Position numbers and translations under genes: made by a program
Assembly (NCBI GenBank): GCA_050945915.1
Contig: JBMNTV010000065.1
Coordinates: 1-9,209, forward strand
DNA length: 9,209 nucleotides
From: CALNBC01 sp050945915
GTDB lineage: Bacteria > Bacillota > Clostridia > Christensenellales > CALWSW01
Direction: 5' to 3'
In this document: in pieces, positions 1-7,530 of the stretch
Position numbering within the stretch: the stretch's first letter is position 1
Layout of the letters: every line of letters starts with the position of its first letter
Notes under the pieces: generated by a model
Told to the model about the DNA's origin: nothing
Seen by the model: only the letters and a program-made list of their open reading frames with translations
Database searches by the model: none

Positions 1-2
1 AC

Positions 3-632
3 GCCGCTGCCCACGAAGGGGCGATCTCCTCCAACGGGCGGATGGCGACCATCGCCGTTTTGGCCAGTGGGGTGGACAGGCCCTCTCCGGCAGAGCATGC
101 GGGCCTTTATGCGCGTATTATGGAATGCGGGCTGGTGTTGTCCGAGCAACCCATGGGCCGCCCGGCGCAGGCGCGGGATTTCCCGCCCAGGAACCGCATC
201 ATCGCCGGGCTGTGCCGGGGCGTCTTCGTCGCCGAAGCCAGGAAAAAAAGCGGCACCTAGCACACGATCAACTTTGCCCTGGACGGGGGAAGGGAAGTCT
301 TCGTGCTGCCGGGCAGGGCGGAGGACCCCTGCTGCGAGGGCAGCACCGAAATGCTCAAAGAAGGCGCGACCCTCATCACCAGGGTGGAGGACATCCTCGA
401 ACGATTCGAGGGCTGGAATCAAACCGTAAAACCCAGGGTGAACCCATGCCTTTCCGAGGACGAAAGACAGATTATTTCCTGCTTGAAGCAGGCGGATATG
501 ACCGCCGATGAACTGTTCGAACAAGTGCAACTGCCCATGAACCGATTGCTTTCGCTATTGACAAATATGGCATTGCGGGGAATAATAGAGCGGAAATCTT
601 GTATGGAATATCACTATATTATTGAAGGCTGA
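3..632 (+). pseudogene. dprA: DprA (DNA processing protein A), 3' part, interrupted by an in-frame TAG
   Basis: DprA binds single-stranded DNA and loads RecA during natural transformation. The gene enters from the left edge, so the N-terminal SAM region and the start of the Rossmann fold are missing. Visible family features are the end of the Rossmann domain (AAAHEGAISSNGR), the signature FPPRNRIIAGL at about 162-194, the KSGT segment, the REVFVLPG segment at about 291-314, and a C-terminal winged-helix region at about 450-629. TAG at 258-260 cuts the frame inside the normally continuous stretch KSGT*HTINFALDGGREV. The following 123 codons stay open in the same frame and still look like DprA, so the change is a single point stop rather than a frameshift. 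The lesion looks recent, or is a sequence error. Amber readthrough is possible but unsupported. topA follows after 31 bases. Identity as DprA is firm; loss of function is an inference. Confidence 0.85.
558..586 (+). promoter_or_regulatory. Predicted sigma-A promoter for topA, inside the 3' end of dprA
   Basis: TTGACA at 558-563 matches the -35 consensus exactly. A 17-base spacer follows, then AATAAT at 581-586, five of six matches to the -10 consensus. Transcription would start near 592-594 and give a leader of about 70 bases before topA. It would let topA and trmFO be expressed independently of dprA. This rests on sequence match alone. Confidence 0.6.
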
Positions 633-650
633 CCCAAAACTCTTGGGTCA
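630..650 (+). promoter_or_regulatory. Perfect 8-bp inverted repeat between dprA and topA
   Basis: TGACCCAA (630-637) and TTGGGTCA (643-650) are exact reverse complements separated by a 5-base loop, AACTC. The left arm contains the dprA stop codon. The right arm ends one base before the topA ribosome binding site GAGGAG (652-657), which sits 6 bases ahead of the ATG at 664. No T-run follows, so it is not a typical intrinsic terminator. It could be an mRNA hairpin in the topA leader, a processing site or an operator dyad. Confidence 0.6.
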
Positions 651-663
651 TGAGGAGAGTTAG

Positions 664-2925
664 ATGGCGGCAACCCGGAAAACAACTGCAACAGAAGAAA
701 ACAAGAATCAGGAAATCAAGGAAACGACGACGAAAAAGGCACCCTCCAAGAAGGAAGCGGCGGCGAAGAAGACCGCTGCGGCTTCCAAGAAACCCGCGGC
801 GGCGAAAAAGTCCGCAAAAGGCGATAAACTTGTGGTTGTGGAATCCCCTGCAAAGGCAAAGACGATCACCAAATTCCTTGGAAAGGGGTTTCGGGTTGTG
901 GCCAGCAACGGCCATGTGCGCGACTTGCCAAAAAGCCAGCTCGGCGTGGACGTTGAGAACAATTTTGCCCCGAAATACATCACCCTGCGCGGAAGGGGGG
1001 AGGTCCTGGATCGTATCCGCAAGGAGGCCAAATCCGCCAAGACCATTTATCTTGCGACAGACCCCGACCGCGAAGGAGAGGCGATCTCCTGGCACCTTGC
1101 CCAGGTGCTGGGGATCGATAGCGATGAAAAATGCCGCATCGTGTTCAACGAGATCACGCCCAATGCGGTAAAAAACGCGATCAAATTCCCCAGATCTTTG
1201 GATCTGGCCCTGGTGGACGCCCAGCAGGCCAGGCGCCTGCTTGACCGCCTGGTGGGTTATAAGCTCAGCCCGCTGCTTTGGGCAAAGGTTCGAAAAGGCC
1301 TTTCCGCAGGCAGGGTGCAGTCCGTGGCTACCCGCATCCTGTGCGACCGGGAGGAGCAGATTCGCGCCTTCGTCCCCGAAGAATACTGGGTCATCACCGC
1401 CCTGCTCGCGCCGGAGAAGGCGAAAAAGAACTTCGAGGCAAAGCTCGTCGCCAAAAACGGCAAGAAGTTCGAGGCCAAGTGCGAGGCGGATGCGATGGCC
1501 GCCAAGGAAGCCCTCGTCGGCGCGACTTATCGGGCTTTCGAGGTCAAAAAGACCGAAAAGCTGAGAAACGCGCCGCCGCCCTTCACCACCAGCAATCTGC
1601 AACAGGAAGCGGCGAGGAAGCTCGGTTTCACCACCAAGCGCACGATGCTCATTGCCCAGCAGCTTTACGAAGGGGTGGAGGTCAAGGGCGTGAGCACCGG
1701 TCTGGTCACCTATATCCGCACGGACTCCGTCCGCGTTTCGGCGGAAGCTCAGGAGGCCGCCCGGGCGCTTTTGAAGGCGCGTTTCGGCGAACCCTACGTC
1801 CCCGAAAAGCCCAACGTGTTCAAGGGCAGGAAGAACGCCCAGGATGCCCACGAAGCCATCCGGCCCACCTATCCGGAAATGACGCCGGACGCCATCAAGC
1901 AATACCTGACGCCGGAGCAGTTCAAGCTCTACCGGCTGATTTACAACCGCTTCCTGGCCAGCCAGATGACGCCCGCCAGGATCGAAACGGTTTCCGTCCT
2001 GATCCACGCGCAAAAGCAGGGCGAGCAGGACTTCTTCGGGTTTAAAGCCACCGGAAGCCGCGTGCTGTTTGACGGTTACACCGCAATTTATACCGAAGGT
2101 CAGGACAATGGCGAGGAACAAAAGGAATCCCGCCTGCCTGCCATCGCCGAGGGGGACGAGTTCGCCTGCTCGGACCTGAAGGCGGTTCAGCACTTCACCC
2201 AGCCGCCCATGCGGTACACCGAGGCGTCCTTGGTGCGGGAGCTGGAGGAAAAGGGCATCGGCAGGCCTAGCACCTTTGCGCCCACCATCACCACCATCAT
2301 CGAGCGGGGCTACGTCAAGCGGGAAAAGCGCGTGCTGTATCCCACCGAACTGGGCGAGATCGTCACCAGGCTGATGAAGGAGAACTTCCCGGATATTGTG
2401 GACGTCAAATTCACGGCGGAAATGGAAGAAAAGCTGGACGAGGTGGAGGAGGGCAAGCTCAAGGGCACCGAGCTGCTCGCGGAGTTTTACGGCCCCTTCA
2501 AAGAAACCCTCGAAAGGGCGGAGGCGACCATCGAGAAGGTGGAGATCGCGGATGAGGTTTCGGACACCGCATGCGAAAAATGCGGCGCGATGATGGTCTA
2601 TAAGACCGGCAGGTTTGGCCGATTCCTGGCCTGCCCGAACTTTCCCAACTGCCGTAACACCAAGCCCATCACCGAGCCGGTGGGCGTTCCCTGCCCCAAG
2701 TGCGGAGCGAAGATTTTGAAGCGCTACGCAAAAAAGGGCGGCAAGCCGTTCTATGGCTGCGAAAGTTACCCGGAATGCGATTTCGTCTGCTGGGACCCGC
2801 CGGCAAAGGAAAAATGCGCCAACTGCGGCGGCTTTATGGTGCAAAAAAACAGCCGTTCCGGCGCGGAGTTGAAATGCACATCCTGCGGAAACACGATAAA
2901 GGCAGTCAAACATGCTGAAGAATAG
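664..2925 (+). CDS. topA: DNA topoisomerase I (type IA), with Lys/Ala-rich N-terminal tail and three zinc ribbons
   Basis: Relaxes negative supercoils by cutting one strand and passing the other through; works on the chromosome behind RNA polymerase and replication forks. The 753-residue protein has a Toprim domain starting at about residue 55, with catalytic Glu60 in KLVVVESPAKAK and the acidic metal-binding triad Asp133, Asp135 and Glu137 in ATDPDREGE. The active-site tyrosine is Tyr350 in TGLVTYIRTDS. Three C-terminal zinc ribbons have cysteines at 637/640/657/663, 677/680/699/705 and 718/721/738/741. Residues 1-54 form an additional low-complexity tail in which five Lys-Lys pairs are spaced by Ala/Thr/Ser/Pro; this looks disordered and DNA-binding. 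The ATG at 664 is supported by GAGGAG 6 bases upstream, and no later Met lies before the Toprim core. The end overlaps trmFO by 14 bases, implying co-transcription and probably coupled translation. Confidence 0.97.
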   Translation: MAATRKTTATEENKNQEIKETTTKKAPSKKEAAAKKTAAASKKPAAAKKSAKGDKLVVVESPAKAKTITKFLGKGFRVVASNGHVRDLPKSQLGVDVENNFAPKYITLRGRGEVLDRIRKEAKSAKTIYLATDPDREGEAISWHLAQVLGIDSDEKCRIVFNEITPNAVKNAIKFPRSLDLALVDAQQARRLLDRLVGYKLSPLLWAKVRKGLSAGRVQSVATRILCDREEQIRAFVPEEYWVITALLAPEKAKKNFEAKLVAKNGKKFEAKCEADAMAAKEALVGATYRAFEVKKTEKLRNAPPPFTTSNLQQEAARKLGFTTKRTMLIAQQLYEGVEVKGVSTGLVTYIRTDSVRVSAEAQEAARALLKARFGEPYVPEKPNVFKGRKNAQDAHEAIRPTYPEMTPDAIKQYLTPEQFKLYRLIYNRFLASQMTPARIETVSVLIHAQKQGEQDFFGFKATGSRVLFDGYTAIYTEGQDNGEEQKESRLPAIAEGDEFACSDLKAVQHFTQPPMRYTEASLVRELEEKGIGRPSTFAPTITTIIERGYVKREKRVLYPTELGEIVTRLMKENFPDIVDVKFTAEMEEKLDEVEEGKLKGTELLAEFYGPFKETLERAEATIEKVEIADEVSDTACEKCGAMMVYKTGRFGRFLACPNFPNCRNTKPITEPVGVPCPKCGAKILKRYAKKGGKPFYGCESYPECDFVCWDPPAKEKCANCGGFMVQKNSRSGAELKCTSCGNTIKAVKHAEE

Positions 2926-4222
2926 CGTTACCGTCGTGGGCGCCGGTCTGGCCGGGTGCGAAGCGGCCTGGCAGCTGGCAAAGAGGGGGATTCCCGTTAC
3001 CCTGTTTGAAATGAAGCCCCAAAAGTTCACCCCCGCCCACAAAAGTCCGGATTTTGCCGAACTTGTTTGCAGCAATTCCTTTCGGGGGGACAGGCTGCAA
3101 AACGCCGTCGGCCTCTTGAAGGAGGAGCTCCGGCGCCTGGACTCCCTGATTATTCAGTGCGCGGACGAGACCCGCGTCCCCGCCGGTGGAGCGCTGGCGG
3201 TGGACAGGGAGGGCTTTTCCCGCGCCGTCACCGAACGGATCAAAAACCACCCGCTGATTTCCGTCGTTTCAGAGGAAGTCGAAGAAATCCCCAAGGCCCC
3301 GGCCATCGTCGCCACCGGGCCGCTGACCAGCGAACCGATGGCAAAGAGCATTTCCGCGCTCTTTGGCGAGGGGCTGTATTTCTTTGACGCTGCGGCGCCC
3401 ATCGTGACCTTTGAATCGCTGAATATGGAAAAGGTCTTCCGCCAGTCCCGCTATGACAAGGGCGGCGGGGATTACCTCAACTGCCCGATGACGAAGGAGG
3501 AATACTTCGCCTTCCTCCACGAGCTGAAGCACGCCGAAACCGCGGAGCTGAAGGATTTTGAGGATGACCGGGTGTTTGAAGGGTGCATGCCCATCGAGGT
3601 GATGGCCAAAAGGGGGGATATGACCCTTGCTTACGGCCCGTTGAAGCCAAAGGGATTGACGGATCCGAGGACGGGCCGGCGGCCCTTTGCGGTGGTCCAG
3701 CTGCGGCAGGACGACGAGCGGGGCGCCCTGTATAACATCGTGGGGTTCCAGACCCATCTGAAGTTCCCGGAGCAAAGGCGGGTGTTTTCCATGATTCCGG
3801 GGCTGGAAAACGCCGAATTCGTGCGCTACGGCGTCATGCACAGGAACACGTTCATCCATTCGCCCGGCAACCTGAACGCCGACTATTCCGTGATCAGCCG
3901 TCCCGGGCTTTACTTCGCCGGTCAGATGACGGGGGTGGAAGGGTACGTCGAATCCACCGCCAGCGGTCTGGTGGCAGGTATTTCCATGGCGAAGTGGATC
4001 GGGGGCGAAAGGCGGCCGGACTTTACGAAAAAGACCGCCATCGGTGCGCTGGGGCACTATATTGCCTCGTATTCCGGCGCGGATTTTCAGCCGATGAACA
4101 TCACCTTTGGAATCATCGAGCCCCTGGAGGAGCGCATTCGCCAAAAAAGCGAACGCTATGCGGCCATCGCCGAACGGGCCCTCGCTGTTCTTGGTAAAGT
4201 GATCCAAGAATATGCCCTTTAA
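2912..4222 (+). CDS. trmFO: Methylenetetrahydrofolate-tRNA-(uracil-5-)-methyltransferase TrmFO
   Basis: FAD- and folate-dependent enzyme that makes 5-methyluridine at position 54 of the tRNA T-loop, using methylenetetrahydrofolate rather than S-adenosylmethionine. The 436-residue length is normal for the family. The N-terminal dinucleotide-binding motif is VGAGLAGCEAAW, with glycines 10, 12 and 15. Cys53 in LVCSNSFRG and Cys225 in FEGCMPIEV match the two catalytic cysteines known from the Bacillus enzyme (Cys53 and Cys226). A C-terminal FAD-contacting segment, FAGQMTGVEGYVES, is also present. The start at 2912 lies inside the end of topA and has a modest AAAGG-type ribosome site about 10 bases upstream. 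The neighbourhood topA-trmFO is classic for Firmicutes. The xerC/hslVU/codY genes that often follow in Bacillus are absent here; a convergent chemotaxis unit lies next instead. Confidence 0.97.
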   Translation: MLKNSVTVVGAGLAGCEAAWQLAKRGIPVTLFEMKPQKFTPAHKSPDFAELVCSNSFRGDRLQNAVGLLKEELRRLDSLIIQCADETRVPAGGALAVDREGFSRAVTERIKNHPLISVVSEEVEEIPKAPAIVATGPLTSEPMAKSISALFGEGLYFFDAAAPIVTFESLNMEKVFRQSRYDKGGGDYLNCPMTKEEYFAFLHELKHAETAELKDFEDDRVFEGCMPIEVMAKRGDMTLAYGPLKPKGLTDPRTGRRPFAVVQLRQDDERGALYNIVGFQTHLKFPEQRRVFSMIPGLENAEFVRYGVMHRNTFIHSPGNLNADYSVISRPGLYFAGQMTGVEGYVESTASGLVAGISMAKWIGGERRPDFTKKTAIGALGHYIASYSGADFQPMNITFGIIEPLEERIRQKSERYAAIAERALAVLGKVIQEYAL

Positions 4223-4253
4223 GCGAATGGAATACAGGGATGAAACAGACGAA

Positions 4254-4278
4254 AAAAGACGGCAAGAAGCCGTCTTTT
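4254..4278. terminator. Bidirectional intrinsic terminator between trmFO and the HD-GYP gene
   Basis: AAAAGACGGC (4254-4263) and GCCGTCTTTT (4269-4278) form a perfect 10-bp stem with loop AAGAA. Read rightwards the stem ends in TTTT and is followed by CGTTTTC; read leftwards the transcript ends in six T. It lies 31 bases after the trmFO stop and 56 bases beyond the stop of the convergent HD-GYP gene, so it can end transcripts from both sides. Confidence 0.88.
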
Positions 4279-4334
4279 CGTTTTCATGATAGCAATCTAA
4301 AGAAGGGGCGGATGGTTGCGCCCGCAAGCCGAGC

Positions 4335-5408
4335 TCAAAGATTGATGATCTCCTTGACCGTGATGTTGAGGCAGGAGCGGTCGTTGGAAAGGTCGATAAT
4401 CTTGTCCGTGGGCCTGTTGTCCTCGATGAGCTTGACCGCTGGTCGCAGGCTGGTCTCCTCGTAGTTCTTGACGACGATACCCACCTCGCCGGTACTGAGC
4501 TGGACGCAAGTCCCGATGGGATAGGGGGCGACCTTTTTCGTGATGATCTCGACGATTTCGGGATCGAACTTGGTGCCGTAACCCCCCATGATGTACTCGA
4601 TGGCATCCGAGGGGAGCATGGCCTTTCGGTAAGGCCGGTCCGAAGTCAGGGCGTCGTAAACGTCCGCAACGGAAATAATGCGACTGAAAAGGGGAATGGA
4701 ATCGCCGCGAAGGCCTTCCGGGTAGCCCGTTCCGTCCAGCCGTTCGTGATGATACAGGGTGGCGATTTTTGAATTTATTGAGATGTCCGCATTGTTGAGC
4801 AGGTACTCATAGCCCAGTTGGCTGTGATTCTTCATATGTTGAAACTCGTCGTGGTTTAGTTTTCCGGGTTTGTTGAGGATGTGCTTGTCCACCCGCATCT
4901 TGCCGATATCGTGAATCAGCGCGCCGATGGCAAGCTCCTGAATCATGGCGTTGCTCAGCTTCAGCGTCACACCGATGATGATGGACAGCACCGCGACGTT
5001 CAGACTGTGGCTGTAGGTGTAATCGTCATAGGCGCGCAGGTCCACAAGGTTGACCATGGTGGTGCGGTTGCGCAGCACCTCTTCCACGATTTTTTTGGAA
5101 AGATCTTTGAGCTTATCGAAATGCTTCTTGTTATTGCCGTTGGTATTCGTGCTGACGTTGAGGAACAGAAGCTGGAGTTCGTTCTTGGTTTTACGCCTCA
5201 AATCACTGGAGATCACATCTGTGATCTCCAGCCCTTCGGACAGTTCGTCGTCAATATACAGCCCCTGATACCCTTGTGAGCCGATCTTCTCAATCAATGC
5301 GGGCGTCAGCTCCTTGCCGCGGCGGAGGAGCAACGTCCTGTTTGAGACCACCAGATTATGCGCCAGTTTGTGACCGGGCCGCAGGTGATCAATCGTAATG
5401 TATCTCAT
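4335..5408 (-). CDS. HD-GYP domain protein, probable cyclic di-GMP phosphodiesterase
   Basis: HD-GYP proteins hydrolyse cyclic di-GMP in the cytoplasm and so favour motility over attachment. The 357-residue protein has an N-terminal region of about 125 residues without a recognised catalytic motif, then a complete HD-GYP domain at about 126-295. Metal and signature residues present are His134 (YSHSLNVA), His166-Asp167 with Lys170 (HDIGK), His195, His220-His221 (YHHERLDGTGYP, DGTGYP at 225-230) and Asp249 (VADVYDAL). A beta-rich tail (about 296-340, PIGTCVQLSTGEVGIV) is common in Firmicutes HD-GYP proteins. No receiver domain or membrane segment is seen. The ATG lies 17 bases after the cheA stop with no clear ribosome binding site, so translation probably depends on cheA. 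All expected catalytic residues are kept, so activity is likely; the substrate is inferred from family. Confidence 0.93.
   Translation of the reverse strand: MRYITIDHLRPGHKLAHNLVVSNRTLLLRRGKELTPALIEKIGSQGYQGLYIDDELSEGLEITDVISSDLRRKTKNELQLLFLNVSTNTNGNNKKHFDKLKDLSKKIVEEVLRNRTTMVNLVDLRAYDDYTYSHSLNVAVLSIIIGVTLKLSNAMIQELAIGALIHDIGKMRVDKHILNKPGKLNHDEFQHMKNHSQLGYEYLLNNADISINSKIATLYHHERLDGTGYPEGLRGDSIPLFSRIISVADVYDALTSDRPYRKAMLPSDAIEYIMGGYGTKFDPEIVEIITKKVAPYPIGTCVQLSTGEVGIVVKNYEETSLRPAVKLIEDNRPTDKIIDLSNDRSCLNITVKEIINL
5206..5231. repeat. Perfect inverted repeat (12-bp arms, 2-bp centre) inside the HD-GYP gene
   Basis: CTGGAGATCACA (5206-5217) and TGTGATCTCCAG (5220-5231) are exact reverse complements around a 2-base centre, TC. 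The repeat lies in the coding region for about residues 60-68 of the HD-GYP protein (LEITDVIS and the next codon). It could extrude as a cruciform or fold as a stem in the mRNA, though a 2-base centre forces the innermost pairs open. The order TCACA then TGTGA is the inverse of a CRP site. No function is known. Confidence 0.85.
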
Positions 5409-5425
5409 GGGCGTTTCTGTCGCGA

Positions 5426-7405
5426 TCAGCCGACCAGTCCGTTGATGTTGAGGATCACGCTAACGCTGCCATCCCCAAGGATCGTGCAACCCGACATGGT
5501 CTTGGAGGCGTCCGCAAAATGTTTTGTGATGTAGGCGGGCATGGACTTGACGACGGTCTGCTGTTCTCCGATCAGATTGTCCACAAACAGGCAATAGCTC
5601 CTGGTCTGGGCCTCGATCAGAACGAGGATTCCGTCGCAAATGTCCGTCACATCCGTTTCGATCCCGAACAGCTCGTGCAGGCGCACAATCGGATAACATG
5701 CGCCGCGCAGCCAGATCATCTCGTTCCCTGAAGGATCCTTGATCAGATCCTTCTTGTTGGGCTTGAAGGAATCCTTGATCGAGAGCAGCGGGAGGATGTA
5801 GGTGTACTTGCCGACCGAAACGAGCATACCGTCAATGATGGCCAATGTCAACGGTATTCTGATCGTAGAGCTCATGCCGGCGCCGGGGGTGCTGTCCACA
5901 AAGACCGAGCCGCCGATATCCCGGATGTTTTTCAAGACGACGTCCATCCCCACGCCGCGTCCGGAGTACTCCGTGACCTGCTCCTTGGTGGAGAAGCCGG
6001 GGGTAAAGATCAGATTATAGGCCTCGCTGTCCGAGATTTCGTGCCTGGGCTTTTTGATCAGGCCTTTGGCGATGCCCTTGTCGATCAGTTTTTCGCGGTT
6101 GAGGCCGCGGCCGTCGTCCGAGACGGTGATCAGCACGTCGCTGCCGGAGTTTCGGGCGTCCAGCCGAATCTCGCCCACGGGATTCTTGCCCAGCGCTTCG
6201 CGTTCCTCGGCGGTTTCCAGACCGTGGTCCATGGAGTTTCGTATGATGTGCATGAGGGGGTCGGACAGGTGATCCAGCACGTTCTTGTCCAGCTCCGTAT
6301 CCTCGCCGCTGATGACCAGCCTGGCTTTTTTGCCCGTCTTGACGGACATATCCCGCACCACGCGTTCCATTTTATGGAAGGTGGAGGAAACAGGGATCAT
6401 GCGAATGGACATCACCACGTCCTGAAGCTCGTCCGTCAGCTTGCGAAGCTGCCTGGCAGCTTTTTCAAAGCTCTCGAGTTTCAGCTTTGTGACTTCCGGG
6501 TTATTGATGACCGTGGATTCGGTGATCACCAGCTCGCCCACAAGGTCCATGAGCATGTCCAGCTTGTGGATGCTGACGCTCATAAAGCTCTGCTTCAGGG
6601 TGGCGGCGGCTTCGATGCTCGAGGAAGCGGAAGATTCCAGCGCTTCCTCTTCGGAAAGACCAAACACCCTTGCAGCTTCGGCTTTGTCCAGCTCCCAAAT
6701 ATCCAGACTTTGGATGAAGAAGGCTTCCCGGATCTTCTTTTCCAGAGTCTGCATGTCCTTTTTGGAAACCATGTAAAAGGTACAGCCATCCGATGCGATG
6801 AGGTAGCTGCTGTGTTCCGCAAAGAGATCCTTCGGAACGGTGGTGACGCTGGAGCACAGCCCTTCCAGGGAGTTGGCGATGCCGAAGGCGCGCACGTTTT
6901 CCATCTTCGCTCCGGGCACGAAGGTGACCTTTGCCTCGTAATAGCGGTCCTTGCCGTCCTCGGCTTCTCCCGGGGAATCGGGCAGCATTTCGCCGCTCTC
7001 CTTCCGGCTGGTCAGCATCGCAAGGTAATCCCTGATCCGCTTCGTGATGGGGGAGACGTCCGCATCCGGCAACGCGCCGCTTTGGATTTTTGCGACTTCT
7101 GCCTTGATGGTGTCCAGGGTTTCAAAAGCGAGCTCGCTGATGCTTTCAAAATCGCTCTTGTGCGGTTCGTTTTCGCGCATGAAATCAAACAAATCCTCCA
7201 GCGCGTGCGAGAGGCTCGTAATGCCTTCGAAATCCATCATTGCGGACGAGCCCTTGATGGTATGCAGAATTCTGAACAATTCCGCGATCTGCTCCGGCGC
7301 AAAAAAAGCGGAGCTTTCGCAGCTCAGAAGCAGGGATTCCAGACTGTCCAGCAGCTGCGTAACTTCGTATAGGTATGCATCCAGCATCGAATCGCCAGTG
7401 GACAT
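5426..7405 (-). CDS. cheA: Chemotaxis histidine kinase CheA
   Basis: Receptor-coupled kinase that autophosphorylates and passes phosphate to CheY (and CheB) at the polar receptor array. The 659-residue protein shows the full order: P1 phosphotransfer domain (1-110, phospho-acceptor His48 in ILHTIKGSSAMMDF), P2 CheY-binding domain (about 155-240), a Ser/Ala/Glu-rich linker (250-270), P3 dimerisation helices (about 272-345), P4 ATPase (346-520) with N box Asn390 in HIIRNSMDHG, G1 box DDGRG (430-434), F box FTPGFST (467-473) and G2 box GRGVGMDVV (482-490), then the P5 CheW-like domain (525-659). The start at 7405 was chosen because AAGGAGGTG lies 5 bases upstream and the homologous P1 helix begins just after it. 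An in-frame ATG at 7501 would add 32 residues with no family likeness. The HD-GYP gene follows after 17 bases. Confidence 0.97.
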   Translation of the reverse strand: MSTGDSMLDAYLYEVTQLLDSLESLLLSCESSAFFAPEQIAELFRILHTIKGSSAMMDFEGITSLSHALEDLFDFMRENEPHKSDFESISELAFETLDTIKAEVAKIQSGALPDADVSPITKRIRDYLAMLTSRKESGEMLPDSPGEAEDGKDRYYEAKVTFVPGAKMENVRAFGIANSLEGLCSSVTTVPKDLFAEHSSYLIASDGCTFYMVSKKDMQTLEKKIREAFFIQSLDIWELDKAEAARVFGLSEEEALESSASSSIEAAATLKQSFMSVSIHKLDMLMDLVGELVITESTVINNPEVTKLKLESFEKAARQLRKLTDELQDVVMSIRMIPVSSTFHKMERVVRDMSVKTGKKARLVISGEDTELDKNVLDHLSDPLMHIIRNSMDHGLETAEEREALGKNPVGEIRLDARNSGSDVLITVSDDGRGLNREKLIDKGIAKGLIKKPRHEISDSEAYNLIFTPGFSTKEQVTEYSGRGVGMDVVLKNIRDIGGSVFVDSTPGAGMSSTIRIPLTLAIIDGMLVSVGKYTYILPLLSIKDSFKPNKKDLIKDPSGNEMIWLRGACYPIVRLHELFGIETDVTDICDGILVLIEAQTRSYCLFVDNLIGEQQTVVKSMPAYITKHFADASKTMSGCTILGDGSVSVILNINGLVG

Positions 7406-7410
7406 ACCCG

Positions 7411-7419
7411 CACCTCCTT
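7411..7419 (-). promoter_or_regulatory. Strong ribosome binding site of cheA
   Basis: On the minus strand AAGGAGGTG, a near-perfect complement of the 16S rRNA tail, lies 5 bases before the ATG at 7403-7405. It decides the cheA start against the upstream in-frame ATG at 7501. It is the strongest such site in the run; cheD and the HD-GYP gene have no obvious one. Confidence 0.85.
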
Positions 7420-7530
7420 CATGTTGATGGGTTGACGCCCGGGGCGACGCGGACGTGGCCGCGCGCCCAAAGCTGCCGACTTTACTGCCTACAAACGCCA
7501 AAGTGTCGCCCGGGACGCGTTCCCCTTCTG

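Noticed and set aside
42..260. Small 72-residue gene at the left edge
   Set aside because: It is the open part of dprA before the TAG, not a separate gene; its Met is within the conserved Rossmann region.
1190..1207. 7-bp hairpin CCAGATC/GATCTGG inside topA
   Set aside because: Short, internal to a conserved coding region, with no T-run; compatible with chance.
619..3075. Minus-strand open frame of 818 codons running antisense across topA
   Set aside because: It mirrors topA almost exactly, has no family likeness or suitable ribosome site, and is expected where GC-rich codon use avoids stop triplets on the opposite strand.
3269..4606. Minus-strand open frame of 445 codons across trmFO and the end of the HD-GYP gene
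   Set aside because: It overlaps two well-identified genes in the wrong frame, crosses the bidirectional terminator, and is rich in Ser/Arg/Pro as shadow frames usually are.
5206..5231. CRP/FNR-like binding site at the HD-GYP palindrome
   Set aside because: The half-sites are in inverse order (TCACA then TGTGA) with only 2 bases between, and the site is far inside a coding region.
5730..5780. 8-bp inverted repeat GAAGGATC/GATCCTTC and nearby near-repeat in cheA
   Set aside because: Explained by coding for similar Lys/Asp-rich residues (IKDS and IKDP); the loop is long and there is no regulatory context.
6041..7372. Plus-strand open frame of 443 codons antisense to cheA
   Set aside because: cheA on the opposite strand shows every domain and catalytic box; this frame has no recognisable motif.
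7406..7501. 32-residue N-terminal extension of CheA
   Set aside because: The strong ribosome site precedes the ATG at 7405, and the extra residues do not resemble the P1 domain.
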